This document shows positions 17,320-25,941 of a stretch of 45,573 nucleotides of DNA, piece by piece; within the stretch, counting starts at the first letter, position 1, and the number at the start of each line of letters is the position of its first letter. The DNA lies in assembly GCF_002783505.1 (NCBI RefSeq), contig NZ_PFGL01000043.1, positions 1 through 45,573 of the forward strand. Direction: 5' to 3'. A program made the translations under genes and the position numbers. This DNA is from Shewanella sp. CG12_big_fil_rev_8_21_14_0_65_47_15. GTDB lineage: Bacteria > Pseudomonadota > Gammaproteobacteria > Enterobacterales > Shewanellaceae. The notes under the pieces are model-generated. The model was not told the DNA's origin and searched no databases. It saw only the letters and a program-made list of their open reading frames with translations.

Positions 17320-17336
17320 ATCTGGTCGGACTTGTT
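17320..17336. promoter_or_regulatory. Candidate FadR operator 2 upstream of fadL
   Basis: ATCTGGTCGGACTTGTT fits the E. coli FadR consensus (about AGCTGGTCCGACNTGTT) at nearly all informative positions; the best FadR-like site in the window. Confidence 0.6.
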
Positions 17337-17442
17337 GAGGTTACAGCCAATCCCTAAGATGCCACAGACTATAAAAGGGTTTCAGCACTTCTGGGCACTA
17401 GGGCCAGACAAAATCCGATACTTATAAATAGAGAGAATAATA

Positions 17443-18759
17443 ATGAAAACATTCAACAAGACACTCATTGCCGTTTCTGTCGCATTAGCAAGTACACAAA
17501 CCTTAGCTTCAGGTTTCCAACTCAACAGCCAATCAGCCACAGGTATGGGCCGTGCATTTGCCGGTGACGCTGTGATTGCCGATAACGCTTCTGTATTATC
17601 ACGTAACCCAGCGGCTATGGCATTATTCGATAAAGATGCGATCTCCTTCGGCTTAACCTATGCCGATATTACTGTTGATGTTAAAGACGTTAACTTTGCC
17701 GGTGGTGCCATTGACTTAGGCAGCATCGATGATGCGGGTAGCTCTAAAGTCATCCCTAATATTTTCTACATCCACCCAATCGACGATAAGTTCGCCGTCG
17801 GTTTTGCCGCTTTCTCTAACTTCGGTACCGGTACCGATGCCAGCTCACTTTCTAAGAATTTACCCGCAGGCTCACCAGCACCCTATGATCTGCTTGGCGA
17901 AACAGAAGTAACCACGGTTAACTTCAACGCCAGTGTGTCGTACCGCATCAACGATATGTTCAGTATCGGTGCGGGTGTGGATGCTATTTACGGCGAAGGC
18001 CGTCTTACCCGTAATGCGGGCACGACACCCCTGGTTGACGTCGACGCTGACGGTTGGGCATTTGGCGGTATCGTGGGCGCCACTGTAGAGTTAGATAAAG
18101 ATAACCGCTTCGGTATTAGCTACCGTTTCAGCCCGACCGTAAACGTAAAGGGTGATATCAACACGATCAGCACTAAAGATTTATCTGCCGTTGGTTTAGG
18201 TGCAAAAACGACTCTAGCAACAAGCTTTGATAGCTTAGACGTACCGCTGGCGGATATTTTCCAATTTGCAGGTTTCCATCAGCTAACCTCTAAATTTGCA
18301 GTGCACTACACAGCGCAATACACCCAATGGGGTAACTTCGACCAAATCACCGCTAAAGATGGTGTAGCAACTATTCTACCTGGTCAAGCGGGTGCTGGTA
18401 CTCAACTTCAAGCTGGCGACGTTGCACTGAAAGAATATCAATGGAAAGATTCATGGTTATTCAGCTTAGGCGGAACTTACACTATCAACGAGCAATTTAC
18501 TGTGCGTGCGGGTTACATGCATGACCAAGGCGTTGTGGACGAAATCAGCTCTATTTCATTCCCAGATTCTGACCGTAACTGGTACACAGCGGGTATGAGC
18601 TACCACATCAACCCACAAAACACGGTTGACTTCGGTATCGCTTATATTAAAGGCGAAGAAGTTCACCTGATCGAAAACAGTGCCATCACAGGCCCTGTGA
18701 ACGCGGTAACTGAATCGAGCGGTATGTACTACTCAGTACAGTACAGCTACCAATTCTAA
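17443..18759 (+). CDS. fadL: Outer-membrane long-chain fatty acid transporter FadL
   Basis: 438-residue FadL/TodX-family beta-barrel that lets long-chain fatty acids cross the outer membrane. Signal peptide residues 1-22 end at TLAS. The mature start GFQLNSQSATGMGRAFAGDA and the NPA of SRNPAAMALF are the family hallmarks (N-terminal hatch). The chain ends in aromatic SYQF, as expected for BAM-dependent insertion. It is a single-gene unit with a regulated leader and its own terminator. Its product supplies substrate to FadIJ and the two genes share candidate operators. Confidence 0.95.
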   Translation: MKTFNKTLIAVSVALASTQTLASGFQLNSQSATGMGRAFAGDAVIADNASVLSRNPAAMALFDKDAISFGLTYADITVDVKDVNFAGGAIDLGSIDDAGSSKVIPNIFYIHPIDDKFAVGFAAFSNFGTGTDASSLSKNLPAGSPAPYDLLGETEVTTVNFNASVSYRINDMFSIGAGVDAIYGEGRLTRNAGTTPLVDVDADGWAFGGIVGATVELDKDNRFGISYRFSPTVNVKGDINTISTKDLSAVGLGAKTTLATSFDSLDVPLADIFQFAGFHQLTSKFAVHYTAQYTQWGNFDQITAKDGVATILPGQAGAGTQLQAGDVALKEYQWKDSWLFSLGGTYTINEQFTVRAGYMHDQGVVDEISSISFPDSDRNWYTAGMSYHINPQNTVDFGIAYIKGEEVHLIENSAITGPVNAVTESSGMYYSVQYSYQF

Positions 18760-18773
18760 GCTGTTTTTACCTC

Positions 18774-18802
18774 AAAAAGCCGCATTTTTTGCGGCTTTTT
18801 TG
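18774..18802 (+). terminator. Terminator after fadL
   Basis: AAAAAGCCGCA (18774-18784) pairs with TGCGGCTTTTT (18790-18800), followed by further T; a standard intrinsic terminator. Confidence 0.9.
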
Positions 18803-18860
18803 TATCTTAAGCATTTATTGCCTAAAGTTAATCCACGCTCCTCTTCATACGACAACGGTT

Positions 18861-19247
18861 ATGGCTAAAGTCATTGGACTCGGTGGAATTTTTTTTAAAA
18901 GTACAGATCCCGTTGCCTTGGCAACTTGGTATAGGACCCACCTCCAAGTGCCGATTGAGGACTGGGGCGGCGCCGCATTTTACCACAATGACAAATCGAC
19001 CCCCGGCTACCATGTCTGGACCCCCTTCGCCAACAGCACCGACTATTTTGCACCGGCCGATAAAAGCTTTATGTTCAACTTCGTTGTCGATGATCTAGCA
19101 CAAGCACTTGCCCAAGTGAGTCAAGGTGGAGGCCAGCTTATCGGCACCATCGAAGACTCTGAATTTGGCCGCTTTGGCTGGTTTATCGACCCAGATGGCA
19201 ATAAAGTCGAACTATGGCAACCCTGCGCTATCCCGCCTGAAAACTAA
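18861..19247 (+). CDS. VOC-family (glyoxalase/bleomycin-resistance fold) protein
   Basis: 128 residues from the ATG at 18861; the frame is open upstream but runs through the fadL terminator, so the longer version is unlikely. Two beta-alpha-beta-beta-beta modules are visible: GLGGIFFKSTDPVALATWYR at the start and FGRFGWFIDPDGNKVELWQP at the end. The latter is the classic glyoxalase C-terminal motif with the metal-binding glutamate in VELWQ. Substrate cannot be told from sequence; it may be a small-molecule lyase, dioxygenase-like enzyme or binding protein. Confidence 0.88.
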   Translation: MAKVIGLGGIFFKSTDPVALATWYRTHLQVPIEDWGGAAFYHNDKSTPGYHVWTPFANSTDYFAPADKSFMFNFVVDDLAQALAQVSQGGGQLIGTIEDSEFGRFGWFIDPDGNKVELWQPCAIPPEN

Positions 19248-19355
19248 GCCTTTACAGAGTACTTTCCAACTTAAGTGGCATCGATTCGAAACCCTGTGCA
19301 TGTCCAGCACTTATTAGGTATGGTTAGCTGAGTTAACTCACCAAGGGATTGTACT

Positions 19356-20072
19356 ATGGAAAAAAATAACTTGTTTCCCGCCCTGTTGTTGGGCGGTTTT
19401 TTATGTGCAGGGCTCGTTTATATTGGACAAAGTGCGAGTTCTGCCCTACTGCAAATGAAATCGATGGAACGCACAGTCACGGTAAAGGGCTTAGCGGAAA
19501 AAGAAGTCAAAGCCAATGTGGCCATTTGGCCGATTAACTTTACTGAGGTGGATAATAATCTGCCAAAACTCTATGAAACCGTGCAGCAGAAAACCGATAG
19601 CGTCGTGACATTTCTCAAGGAACAAGGCTTTAGCGACAGTGAAATTACCGTTTCGCTTCCCTCCATAGAGGACCGTCAGGCCCAGGGTTATGTCGACCCC
19701 AATGTCAGATACCGCTATTCGGCCAAAGTGAATTTATCCGTCTATACCAACCAAATAGATCTTATGCTCGTTTCACGTAAGCAAATGATTAATCTTGTGA
19801 AAGAAGGTATCGCCATCGCCAGCCAAGACTACGATAATCGCACCGAGTTTTTGTTTACCGATCTCAACTCAGTCAAACCTGTGATGGTACAAGAAGCCAC
19901 CCAGAATGCCCGGGAAGTTGCTGAAAAATTTGCGAAGGATTCAGACTCTCGTCTCGGTAAGATCAAAAGCGCCAGCCAAGGCCAATTTACGATTGCCGAC
20001 CGTGATAGCAGCACGCCCTACATTAAACAAATTCGCATTGTTTCCACACTCACCTATTATTTAAACGACTAA
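19356..20072 (+). CDS. SIMPL-domain (DUF541) periplasmic or membrane-anchored protein
   Basis: 238 residues. An uncleaved or signal-type helix (about 7-30, FPALLLGGFLCAGLVYIGQS) precedes a SIMPL domain that begins ERTVTVKGLAEKEVKANVAI and ends STLTYYLND. SIMPL proteins fold into a beta barrel-like oligomer on the periplasmic side; some are linked to oxidative-stress tolerance, but the activity is unknown. AGGGA lies eight bases before the ATG. It is probably transcribed alone; an inverted repeat follows its stop. Confidence 0.85.
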   Translation: MEKNNLFPALLLGGFLCAGLVYIGQSASSALLQMKSMERTVTVKGLAEKEVKANVAIWPINFTEVDNNLPKLYETVQQKTDSVVTFLKEQGFSDSEITVSLPSIEDRQAQGYVDPNVRYRYSAKVNLSVYTNQIDLMLVSRKQMINLVKEGIAIASQDYDNRTEFLFTDLNSVKPVMVQEATQNAREVAEKFAKDSDSRLGKIKSASQGQFTIADRDSSTPYIKQIRIVSTLTYYLND

Positions 20073-20098
20073 AGGCTTAATCGAAACCCACTGAAATA

Positions 20099-20132
20099 AT
20101 AGGAATAAGGTATTTGTCTGCCCTATTCCTAT
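20099..20132. repeat. Inverted repeat after the SIMPL gene
   Basis: ATAGGAATA (20099-20107) and TATTCCTAT (20124-20132) are exact inverted copies, extendable with one mismatch. There is no T run, so it is a weak terminator or a possible operator for the RND operon that starts 105 bases on. Confidence 0.45.
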
Positions 20133-20236
20133 ATTAGGGATATCGATTACATTAATTTTTTCTAATAAATATTAATTGCCTATTGAAAACAACTCCATTA
20201 GAATTTACTCATAAATTGTATTTGGGATGGTTTAGT

Positions 20237-21250
20237 ATGGCTACAATACCTCGTGTTCTTTTGGTTTTACTCGCGTTTTCTGGTGTGCAAGTACATGCAG
20301 CTTCGCTGGAAACGATGGAAGTAATGAGCAAGCCCTATGCAAACTGGGTGACGTTAGATGCCACTATTGAGGCGGTAAAAGCGGCGACTGTGTCGGCACA
20401 AACCTCTGGTCGCATTATCAAACTCAACTACGATGTTAACGATGTCGTCCCCGAGGGCGCTGCGCTACTGGAAATCACCAGTAAAGAGCAAGGTGCCGAG
20501 TTGGCCAGTTTTGAGGCAGATTTAGCCAAAGCCAGAGCCCTGAATGTCGAATCTCAGGCCCAGTACAAGCGCTATAAAGAGCTTTTTCCCCAAGGCGCAA
20601 TTTCTAAGGGCGCAATGGATGAAGCAACCGCCAATGCCAAGGCGACTGAGCAAGCCGTCAGCGCAGCACAGGCCCGGGTTATCAAGGCGACGGAATCCTT
20701 AAAGTACACTGTGGTATCCGCCCCCTTTAGTGGCATAGTCACAGAGCGATTTGTGCAGTTAGGTGAAACTGTCAGTCCAGGGCAACCTTTGCTCTCGGGG
20801 TTTTCAGCCAATCAAATGCGGGCTATCACTCAAGTGCCGCAGTGCTATATTAATCAACTCAAGAATGCCCCAGAATTTATTGTCCGTTTAAGTGACGGCC
20901 GTGAGCTAACCTCAAGGGATCTCATCATTTTTAGCTTCGCCGATCCCGTTAGCCACAGTTATCAAGTGCGGATTAATCTGCCAGAAAATGAAGCCAATCT
21001 ACAACCCGGCACATGGGCAAAGGCCTCCTTTAAAAATGGCGAGCGGGAAAAAATTCAACTTCCCGTATCGGCGCTGATCACTATGAATGAACTGAGCAGT
21101 GTTTACCTTAAACAGGGTGAAGTCTTTGTGCTGACTCAAGTGCGCGTCGGTGAACCCTTAAATGGGGAAGTAGAAGTGCTTGCGGGGCTGAAGTCCGGTG
21201 ACACTGTAGCCATGGATGCTTATCAAGTGTTGCTCAATAAAAAGCAATAA
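20237..21250 (+). CDS. RND efflux periplasmic adaptor (membrane fusion protein)
   Basis: 337 residues from the ATG at 20237, which has GGGA nine bases upstream and opens a proper signal peptide (MATIPRVLLVLLAFSGVQVH ending AA); the longer TTG start at 20183 is less likely. Features: biotinyl-lipoyl half-motif (VSAQTSGRIIKLNYDVNDVV), a coiled-coil hairpin rich in Ala, Lys and Glu (about 85-155), second lipoyl half (VSAPFSGIVTERFVQLGETV) and beta-barrel segments. It joins the inner-membrane RND pump encoded 36 bases downstream to an outer-membrane channel encoded elsewhere. No local regulator is present. Confidence 0.92.
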   Translation: MATIPRVLLVLLAFSGVQVHAASLETMEVMSKPYANWVTLDATIEAVKAATVSAQTSGRIIKLNYDVNDVVPEGAALLEITSKEQGAELASFEADLAKARALNVESQAQYKRYKELFPQGAISKGAMDEATANAKATEQAVSAAQARVIKATESLKYTVVSAPFSGIVTERFVQLGETVSPGQPLLSGFSANQMRAITQVPQCYINQLKNAPEFIVRLSDGRELTSRDLIIFSFADPVSHSYQVRINLPENEANLQPGTWAKASFKNGEREKIQLPVSALITMNELSSVYLKQGEVFVLTQVRVGEPLNGEVEVLAGLKSGDTVAMDAYQVLLNKKQ

Positions 21251-21286
21251 ATTCCTAAGCGACGCAAGCTTTGTCGAGGTTGTTTT

Positions 21287-24200
21287 ATGAAACATGATCC
21301 TGTACCACAGAACACACTTGGGATTTCGGGCCGAATTGCCGCGGCCTTCCAAAATAGCGCCATCACCCCGCTGCTCGCCCTACTCGGGTTGCTACTGGGT
21401 TTATTTGCGATTCTCGTGACCCCAAAGGAAGAAGAACCACAGATTGACGTCACCTTCGCCGACGTATTTATTCCATTTCCCGGTGCAACTCCCACAGAAG
21501 TGGAAAATTTAGTCACTCTGCCTGCAGAGCAAGTGATCTCTGAAATCAAAGGGATAGATACACTCTATTCCTTTTCCCAACCCGATGGTGCGCTGATTAT
21601 TGTCATCTTCGAGGTGGGTGTCGCTCGAAACGATGCCATTGTCAGCCTGTATAACCAAATTTATTCCAATATGGATAAACTGCCCCTAGGTGCGGGTGTC
21701 GGTGAGCCCTTGATTAAGCCCCGCGGCATCGATGATGTACCCATCGTTAGCCTGACGCTATGGTCAAAGGACAAACAGGTCTCGGCGGAACAACTCACCC
21801 ATGTGGCTCTCGGCCTAGAAACTGAGATAAAACGTATCCCTGGAACGCGCGAAATTTACACCCTTGGCCAGCATGAGATGGTGGCCAATGTGCGGATCGA
21901 TCCCGCCAAGATGAACAGCTTTAATCTGACCTATGACAAGCTAAGACAGAGCCTGAATGATAATAACCATATTTCAATGCCCGCATCTCTAGTGCAAGGT
22001 AATCAAGAGATTAAAGTTCAAGCCGGGCAATTTCTACAATCTATCGATGATATCAAACAACTGGTTGTCAGTATTTCACAGGATAAAAGCGGTAACACCA
22101 TTCCCGTTTATTTAGCGGATATTGCCGACATCAGTTTAAAGAGTGATATCCCCAAGAAGAGTGTTTGGCACGCCGATAAAACCGCTATTTACCCCGCCGT
22201 CACTATCGCCATAGGTAAGCAGCCAGGGCAAAACGCCGTCGATATTGCCGATGCAGTGCGTGAACGTATGGCACAGGTCGACAATGTGCTCATCCCTGAC
22301 AATGTGGAAGTCACTGTATCGCGTAATTACGGTGAAACCGCTGCAGACAAATCCAACACGCTTATTTTAAAACTGATTTTTGCCACCAGCGCAGTGGTTG
22401 TGCTGGTCTTCCTCACCATGGGAGCCCGGGAATCCTTAGTCGTTGGCGTGGCGATTATCATCACGCTGGCCATTACCCTCTTTGCCTCTTGGGCCTGGGG
22501 ATTCACCTTAAACCGTGTGTCACTTTTCGCCCTGATTTTCTCCATCGGTATCTTGGTCGACGATGCCATTGTGGTGGTAGAAAACATCCACAGACATATG
22601 GCGCTTGGCAAAAAATCCTTCAGCGAGCTTATCCCCGTGGCCGTCGATGAAGTGGGTGGTCCCACCATTTTAGCCACCTTTACCGTCATTGCCGCACTTC
22701 TGCCCATGGCATTTGTCTCGGGCTTAATGGGACCCTATATGAGCCCAATTCCCATTAACGCCAGTATGGGTATGCTCATTTCCCTCGCCGTCGCCTTTAT
22801 CGTTACGCCATGGCTGAGTCGCAAACTGTTAAAACATGAGTCCCACAATGACACTCATACGGCGCAAACAGATGAGGCTGAGAGCAAGATGGTGCGCCTC
22901 TTTAGCCAATTAATAGGCCCGTTTCTACTGGGTAAGAATGCCCGTAGGGCCAGAGTCGGTTTGGCCGCGGGAGTGTTTGTCCTAATAGGTATCGCCGTTG
23001 CTTTGCCCGTAGGTCAGCTTGTCGTGCTTAAAATGCTGCCCTTCGATAACAAGTCGGAATTTCAAGTGATGGTGGATATGCCTGAGGGCACCCCCGTAGA
23101 GCAAACCCAAAGAGTGCTACAGGATTTAAGCCGCTATCTGGCGACTGTGCCCGAGGTCGAACACCTACAACTCTACGCGGGCACCAATGCACCGATGAAC
23201 TTTAACGGCTTAGTGCGCCATTACTTCCTGCGTAACAGTCAGGAACTGGGTGATATTCAAGTCAACCTGGTGGATAAAAAGCACCGAGACCGTGACAGCC
23301 ACAGCATTGCCGTGTCGGTGAGGGAAGATCTGCAACATATTGGTGCCCAATATCGAGCCAATATCAAAGTGGTTGAAGTCCCCCCCGGCCCACCCGTTTG
23401 GTCGCCCATAGTCGCCGAAGTCTATGGTCCAAGCCCCATCATCCGTGAGCAAGCCGCCTATGAAATGCAGGCACTATTTCACGAGACGAAAGACGTAGTC
23501 GATATCGATATTTTCTTGCCCGCCGCCCAGCAAAAATGGCAAGTGATGATCGACCGCTCTAAAGCCAGCCTGATGGCCGTGCCCTACAGCAATATTGTCG
23601 ATTTGATCGCCACCTCAGTCGGCGGCAAAGATGTGAGCTATTTACATCAAGCCCAGCAAAAACAACCGATACCGATCCGCCTGCAATTAAACGAAGGTGC
23701 TAAGGTCGATTTAGAGCAAGTGCTGAATATGAAGTTACAGAGCCAAACAGGACGATCCGTGCCTGTCTCTGAGCTAGTGACCATCAAACGCGGCAAAATC
23801 GATGCCCCTATTATCCATAAGAATATGATCCCTATGATCATGGTCGTCGCCGATATGTCTGGGCCATTGGACAGCCCGCTCTACGGCATGTTCGATATGG
23901 CGGGCAAAATTGATGGCGCCGATGGCTTAGGTTTTGATCAGCATTATATTCACCAACCCACAGGGCTAGACTCAGTCGCCGTGCTCTGGGATGGCGAATG
24001 GAAGATCACCTACGAAACCTTTAGGGATATGGGCATCGCCTATGCCGTTGGCATGATAGCGATTTATTTACTGGTGGTGGCACAGTTTAGATCCTATCTG
24101 GTGCCGCTTATCATCATGGCGCCTATTCCACTGACAGTGATTGGTGTGATGCCAGGGCATGCCCTGCTCGGCGCCCAGTTCACTGCGACATCCATGATAG

Positions 24201-24520
24201 GCATGATTGCCTTGGCGGGGATCATTGTGCGTAACTCCATATTATTAGTGGATTTTATCAATCAAGAAACCGCATCCGGAGTGCCCTTTGAACGGGCAGT
24301 GATCCATTCGGGAGCGGTGCGGGCAAAACCCATTATGCTCACCGCCCTAGCGGCCATGATAGGGGCCTTATTCATCCTCGATGATCCCATTTTCAATGGG
24401 CTTGCGATCAGCCTGATTTTCGGGATTTTTATCTCAACACTGCTGACCTTAATCGTGATCCCAGTGCTGTATTACGCGGCCATGAAAAACCGCATAAACT
24501 TAACTCAACCGTCCAATTAA
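21287..24520 (+). CDS. RND efflux transporter (AcrB/MexF-like inner-membrane pump)
   Basis: 1077 residues with the RND plan: one helix (about 28-45), a large periplasmic loop, helices 2-6, a second loop, helices 8-12. The proton-relay pair DD is present in SIGILVDDAIVVVENIHRHM within helix 4, so it is proton-driven. N-terminal KEEEPQIDVTFADVFIPFPG and the GIDDVPIVSLTLWS region fit the subgroup of uncharacterised AcrB-like pumps rather than metal (CusA) pumps. The substrate is unknown. It is co-transcribed with the adaptor and, 42 bases on, with a DUF2892 protein and an exported rhodanese, an unusual combination that hints at sulfur-related or thiol-reactive compounds. Confidence 0.93.
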   Translation: MKHDPVPQNTLGISGRIAAAFQNSAITPLLALLGLLLGLFAILVTPKEEEPQIDVTFADVFIPFPGATPTEVENLVTLPAEQVISEIKGIDTLYSFSQPDGALIIVIFEVGVARNDAIVSLYNQIYSNMDKLPLGAGVGEPLIKPRGIDDVPIVSLTLWSKDKQVSAEQLTHVALGLETEIKRIPGTREIYTLGQHEMVANVRIDPAKMNSFNLTYDKLRQSLNDNNHISMPASLVQGNQEIKVQAGQFLQSIDDIKQLVVSISQDKSGNTIPVYLADIADISLKSDIPKKSVWHADKTAIYPAVTIAIGKQPGQNAVDIADAVRERMAQVDNVLIPDNVEVTVSRNYGETAADKSNTLILKLIFATSAVVVLVFLTMGARESLVVGVAIIITLAITLFASWAWGFTLNRVSLFALIFSIGILVDDAIVVVENIHRHMALGKKSFSELIPVAVDEVGGPTILATFTVIAALLPMAFVSGLMGPYMSPIPINASMGMLISLAVAFIVTPWLSRKLLKHESHNDTHTAQTDEAESKMVRLFSQLIGPFLLGKNARRARVGLAAGVFVLIGIAVALPVGQLVVLKMLPFDNKSEFQVMVDMPEGTPVEQTQRVLQDLSRYLATVPEVEHLQLYAGTNAPMNFNGLVRHYFLRNSQELGDIQVNLVDKKHRDRDSHSIAVSVREDLQHIGAQYRANIKVVEVPPGPPVWSPIVAEVYGPSPIIREQAAYEMQALFHETKDVVDIDIFLPAAQQKWQVMIDRSKASLMAVPYSNIVDLIATSVGGKDVSYLHQAQQKQPIPIRLQLNEGAKVDLEQVLNMKLQSQTGRSVPVSELVTIKRGKIDAPIIHKNMIPMIMVVADMSGPLDSPLYGMFDMAGKIDGADGLGFDQHYIHQPTGLDSVAVLWDGEWKITYETFRDMGIAYAVGMIAIYLLVVAQFRSYLVPLIIMAPIPLTVIGVMPGHALLGAQFTATSMIGMIALAGIIVRNSILLVDFINQETASGVPFERAVIHSGAVRAKPIMLTALAAMIGALFILDDPIFNGLAISLIFGIFISTLLTLIVIPVLYYAAMKNRINLTQPSN

Positions 24521-24562
24521 TCACCACATTGGCAGCCATAGCGCTGCCTCAAGGAGCAAGGT

Positions 24563-24775
24563 ATGTCTTTAGAACGCAGTATTATGGCTTTTGCAGGATT
24601 TATGGTGTTACTGTCTTTGGTATTAACCGCCTTAGTACACCATAACTTTGTCTGGTTAACGGCCTTTGTTGGCGCTAACCTATTCCAGAGCGCATTCACA
24701 GGCTTCTGCCCCGCCGCCATGGTGTTACGTAAATTGGGGGTAAAATCAGAAGCTGAGATTGCAAAACAAAGTTAG
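24563..24775 (+). CDS. DUF2892 (YgaP-like) small membrane protein
   Basis: 70 residues, two membrane helices (about 7-25 and 29-47), and the family motif GANLFQSAFTGFCPAA. In E. coli YgaP this type of membrane segment is fused behind a rhodanese domain; here the rhodanese is a separate, adjacent gene. A strong AAGGAG precedes the ATG. A single cysteine in FCPAA is the conserved one. It is probably an inner-membrane partner in sulfane-sulfur handling, by inference from YgaP. Confidence 0.88.
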   Translation: MSLERSIMAFAGFMVLLSLVLTALVHHNFVWLTAFVGANLFQSAFTGFCPAAMVLRKLGVKSEAEIAKQS

Positions 24776-24794
24776 TTCTTCAAGGAGAGATAAA

Positions 24795-25208
24795 GTGATC
24801 CACAATATACTGTTACGCAGTCAAAGTGTGCTGCGCCTTGCCCTATTTTGCCTGCTATCACTGGTACTCATGCCACTGCTAGTGCCAACGATGGCAAATG
24901 CCGCCGATCAAGACTCTGCAATCGCCTGGGATAAAATTGCCGCCGGCGCTATGGTGGTCGATGTCAGAACGCCCGAAGAATTTGCCGAAGGTCATTTAGC
25001 CAATGCGGTGAATATCCCCTTCGAACAAGTCGCAGAGGAATTTGCCAAGCGTGGCATAGCCAAAGATGCGCCCGTCGTCTTGTATTGCCGCAGTGGTCGC
25101 CGCAGCAGCATGGCAATAGAAGCCCTAGTCGCCGCTGGGTATACCCAAACCTATAATGCTGGCGGCTATCAGACCTTAGTCGAGGCGCAAAAAACGCCCG
25201 CTAAGTAA
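24795..25208 (+). CDS. Exported rhodanese-family sulfurtransferase
   Basis: 137 residues from a GTG at 24795, which has AAGGAG at the right distance; an earlier in-frame ATG at 24759 would overlap the previous gene and spoil the signal peptide. The signal peptide (LRLALFCLLSLVLMPLLVP, cleavage near ANA) sends it to the periplasm. The rhodanese fold has VVDVRTPEEFAEGHLANAVN and the active loop CRSGRR at 98-103, with C98 as the sulfur-accepting cysteine. Catalysis is therefore expected to be intact. It is the last gene of the RND operon. Confidence 0.9.
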   Translation: MIHNILLRSQSVLRLALFCLLSLVLMPLLVPTMANAADQDSAIAWDKIAAGAMVVDVRTPEEFAEGHLANAVNIPFEQVAEEFAKRGIAKDAPVVLYCRSGRRSSMAIEALVAAGYTQTYNAGGYQTLVEAQKTPAK

Positions 25209-25941
25209 GAAGGAATGAACTCTGGTTTGGGCTGGGGTGCGGGACGTGAAGAGTCGGTGTAAATCACTTCGCACTTTAAGCCCCGCCCGATTAATTCAGT
25301 TTTACCCGCAAAAGCGCCCTATGGCGCTTTTCTATTGCCTAAGTTATGCAAAATTCGAGATAGACTCTGCCACCTCCTTATCAATCACGCCGCACCTTAT
25401 ACACGGCAATATTCTCCTCTTATTCAAGGAATATCTCAGCAATTTGTGCCAGAGGCTTATCGTCAGTGGTTAAATATCGTCAACCAATTGGCAACTGCCA
25501 CCCCATTGACAATACTTTGCAACAATTTCGCATAATCAATCACTTGAGAAAAATTCACTGCGATACTTAGGATTTAATATTATAAATCATTATTTTAAAT
25601 TCCAAAAAAATATATATATTTATTTCAGTAAGATAGAAAAACAAAATTCAGCCTTTGGTATTAACAATCTCGGTAAATTCGCTTTACCTTATTCATTTTT
25701 TCCACATAAAAAAACATCATTTCAGCCAAAAAATCGTTACAGTTTGTTACATATTGAATTTTTATTCTATTTTGCTGCTTAAAAATAACGAGTCGTTACC
25801 AATCACCGTACCGTTAACAATTAATTTACAACACCATCAACCAAAGATAAATTCACTAACCGAGTAACACCTAAGTCGTAGTTATTCTTTAAAAATACAA
25901 AATAATAATGATTAACACTAAATTGACCATGGAAGAAATAC
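25209..25941. other. 733-bp gap between the rhodanese and subtilase genes
   Basis: Holds the terminator at 25310-25331 and then very AT-rich DNA (25560-25930), likely the subtilase promoter region. GATTTA and TAAATC (around 25571-25588) form a small inverted repeat. A 66-codon plus-strand frame with a TTG start (25335-25535) starts next to the terminator; I see no ribosome-binding site and do not call it a gene. Confidence 0.5.
25310..25331 (+). terminator. Terminator of the RND operon
   Basis: AAAAGCGCC (25310-25318) and GGCGCTTTT (25323-25331) form a nine-pair hairpin with a four-base loop and T-rich right arm. Confidence 0.75.

Larger units (their letters stand above)
17151..17442. promoter_or_regulatory. 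fadL leader with multiple fatty-acid operator candidates
   Basis: The gap between putP and fadL has no gene. Besides the sites listed separately, a third, weaker FadR-like half (GGGCCAGAC at 17401-17409) sits about 35 bases before the fadL start. The last bases before ATG contain AGAGAGAATAATA, the ribosome-binding site. Confidence 0.5.

Noticed and set aside
25335..25535. 66-codon frame in the gap before the subtilase gene
   Set aside because: It would begin at a TTG beside the RND-operon terminator, has no ribosome-binding site and no family resemblance I can name.
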